Shown in pieces: positions 58,642-58,984 of a DNA stretch of 58,984 nt. A program made the translations under genes and the position numbers. The DNA comes from a virus, in IMG/VR virus record IMGVR_UViG_3300045741_000116, positions 1 through 58,984 of that record. One strand, given 5' to 3'. The notes under the pieces were generated by a model, which saw only the letters and a list, made by a program, of their open reading frames with translations, was not told where the DNA came from and searched no databases. How positions within the stretch are numbered: the stretch's first letter is position 1; each line of letters starts with the position of its first letter.

Positions 58642-58984
58642 AAAATCTCGTCAATCAGCCCAAGTTCCAAACACTCTTCGGCAGTTAAATAGGTTGTCTC
58701 GTGGTTCATACCAGCCCAGCTGCGATCCGTTGTCTTAGTCCGAGACGCTAGGAGCTCGTTCCAAGCTGTCTCAGCTCTGCGCATCTGCTCTACCTCTGTC
58801 TCAAACGACTTGACGTCACCGCTGAGTTCGTTACTCTCCTCGTGCACCATGATCCAAGCCTCTTTAGTCATAAAGCGCTTGTCACCGGCTGCTACGATAA
58901 GGCTAGCTGCGCTTGAAGCATGCCCGTACACGTACACGTAGATGTCAACAGGGCTTAAACGAATGCGGCTGTAGAAAGCCAAGG
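58638..58984 (-). CDS. ClpP-like peptidase, partial (5' end beyond window)
   Basis: C-terminal 115 residues of a second version of the protein at 852-1352. GHASSAA and WIMVHEE with the nucleophile Ser and catalytic His are unchanged. Differences cluster in the helix after the His (NELSGDVKSFE versus NEIEGDVKKFE) and in the loop before the end motif. Confidence 0.75.
   Translation of the reverse strand, partial: LAFYSRIRLSPVDIYVYVYGHASSAASLIVAAGDKRFMTKEAWIMVHEESNELSGDVKSFETEVEQMRRAETAWNELLASRTKTTDRSWAGMNHETTYLTAEECLELGLIDEIL

Larger units (their letters stand above)
57793..58984. repeat. Right copy of diverged terminal duplication
   Basis: Homologous to 1-1198, ending inside the ClpP-like gene at the window edge. 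Begins exactly at the base after the start codon of the membrane protein gene. Divergence is concentrated at 57915-57940, in the centre of the 165-aa gene and in the ClpP-like gene. Confidence 0.85.

Overview
The window is an almost complete genome of a tailed, probably short-tailed (podovirus-like) dsDNA bacteriophage. It encodes a large terminase, portal, scaffold, major capsid protein, a tail adaptor and nozzle set, large Gln/Ala-rich proteins of the ejected-core kind, several fibre proteins and a lysis cassette. I see no tape measure, sheath, baseplate, integrase or repressor gene, so a virulent lifestyle is the simplest reading. The host is unknown. A lipobox protein and a zinc endopeptidase lysis set fit a Gram-negative host.

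The two ends (1-1198 and 57793-58984) are the same locus in two diverged versions. The simplest model is a circularly permuted or terminally redundant genome of about 57.8 kb, closed by an overlap in which two strain variants were assembled. Joined that way, all transcription diverges from one control region (1616-1981). That region holds a consensus leftward sigma70 promoter, two dyads, a leader terminator and a weaker rightward promoter.

Rightward block (1982-7003): a membrane peptide, an SF2 helicase, a membrane-anchored trypsin-like protease, small Cys-rich exported or zinc-motif proteins and two tiny membrane peptides, nearly all joined by start/stop overlaps.

Leftward block, in transcription order. 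First come early genes (1615-1, continuing at 57947): a ClpP-like peptidase, small unknowns and a CxxC mini-protein. Then replication and recombination genes (57.3-46.1 kb): UvsY-like mediator, RecA/UvsX, SbcD/SbcC (gp47/gp46), three endonuclease VII-like HNH genes, phosphoesterase, nucleotide hydrolase, HAD phosphatase, OB-fold protein, an unusual tRNA, AEP primase-helicase and family A DNA polymerase. Then packaging and head genes (46.1-36.4 kb), and an accessory island (36.2-32.6 kb) with small unknown proteins, RNA ligase, a collagen-like lipoprotein and a UDG-like protein. Tail and ejection proteins follow (32.5-19.5 kb), then fibres with Gly-rich modules (19.4-8.3 kb), then lysis (8.3-7.0 kb).

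The most interesting signals are four. (1) A 21-base element, AAGCGC-N3-TGACY-N4-TAG with fixed spacing, occurs five times on the coding strand just before structural transcription units. It looks like a late promoter, yet no phage RNA polymerase is recognisable. (2) A short tag of the form A-(E/K/D)-G-G-x-(V/I) recurs in four virion proteins. (3) A tRNA-like gene has a long variable arm and a non-canonical anticodon domain. (4) A T4-style recombination-replication set sits in a small PolA phage. Six small genes overlapping their neighbours (1-155 and its copy 57789-57947, 1982-2095, 6218-6304, 32938-33072, 35473-35640) were read directly from the sequence.
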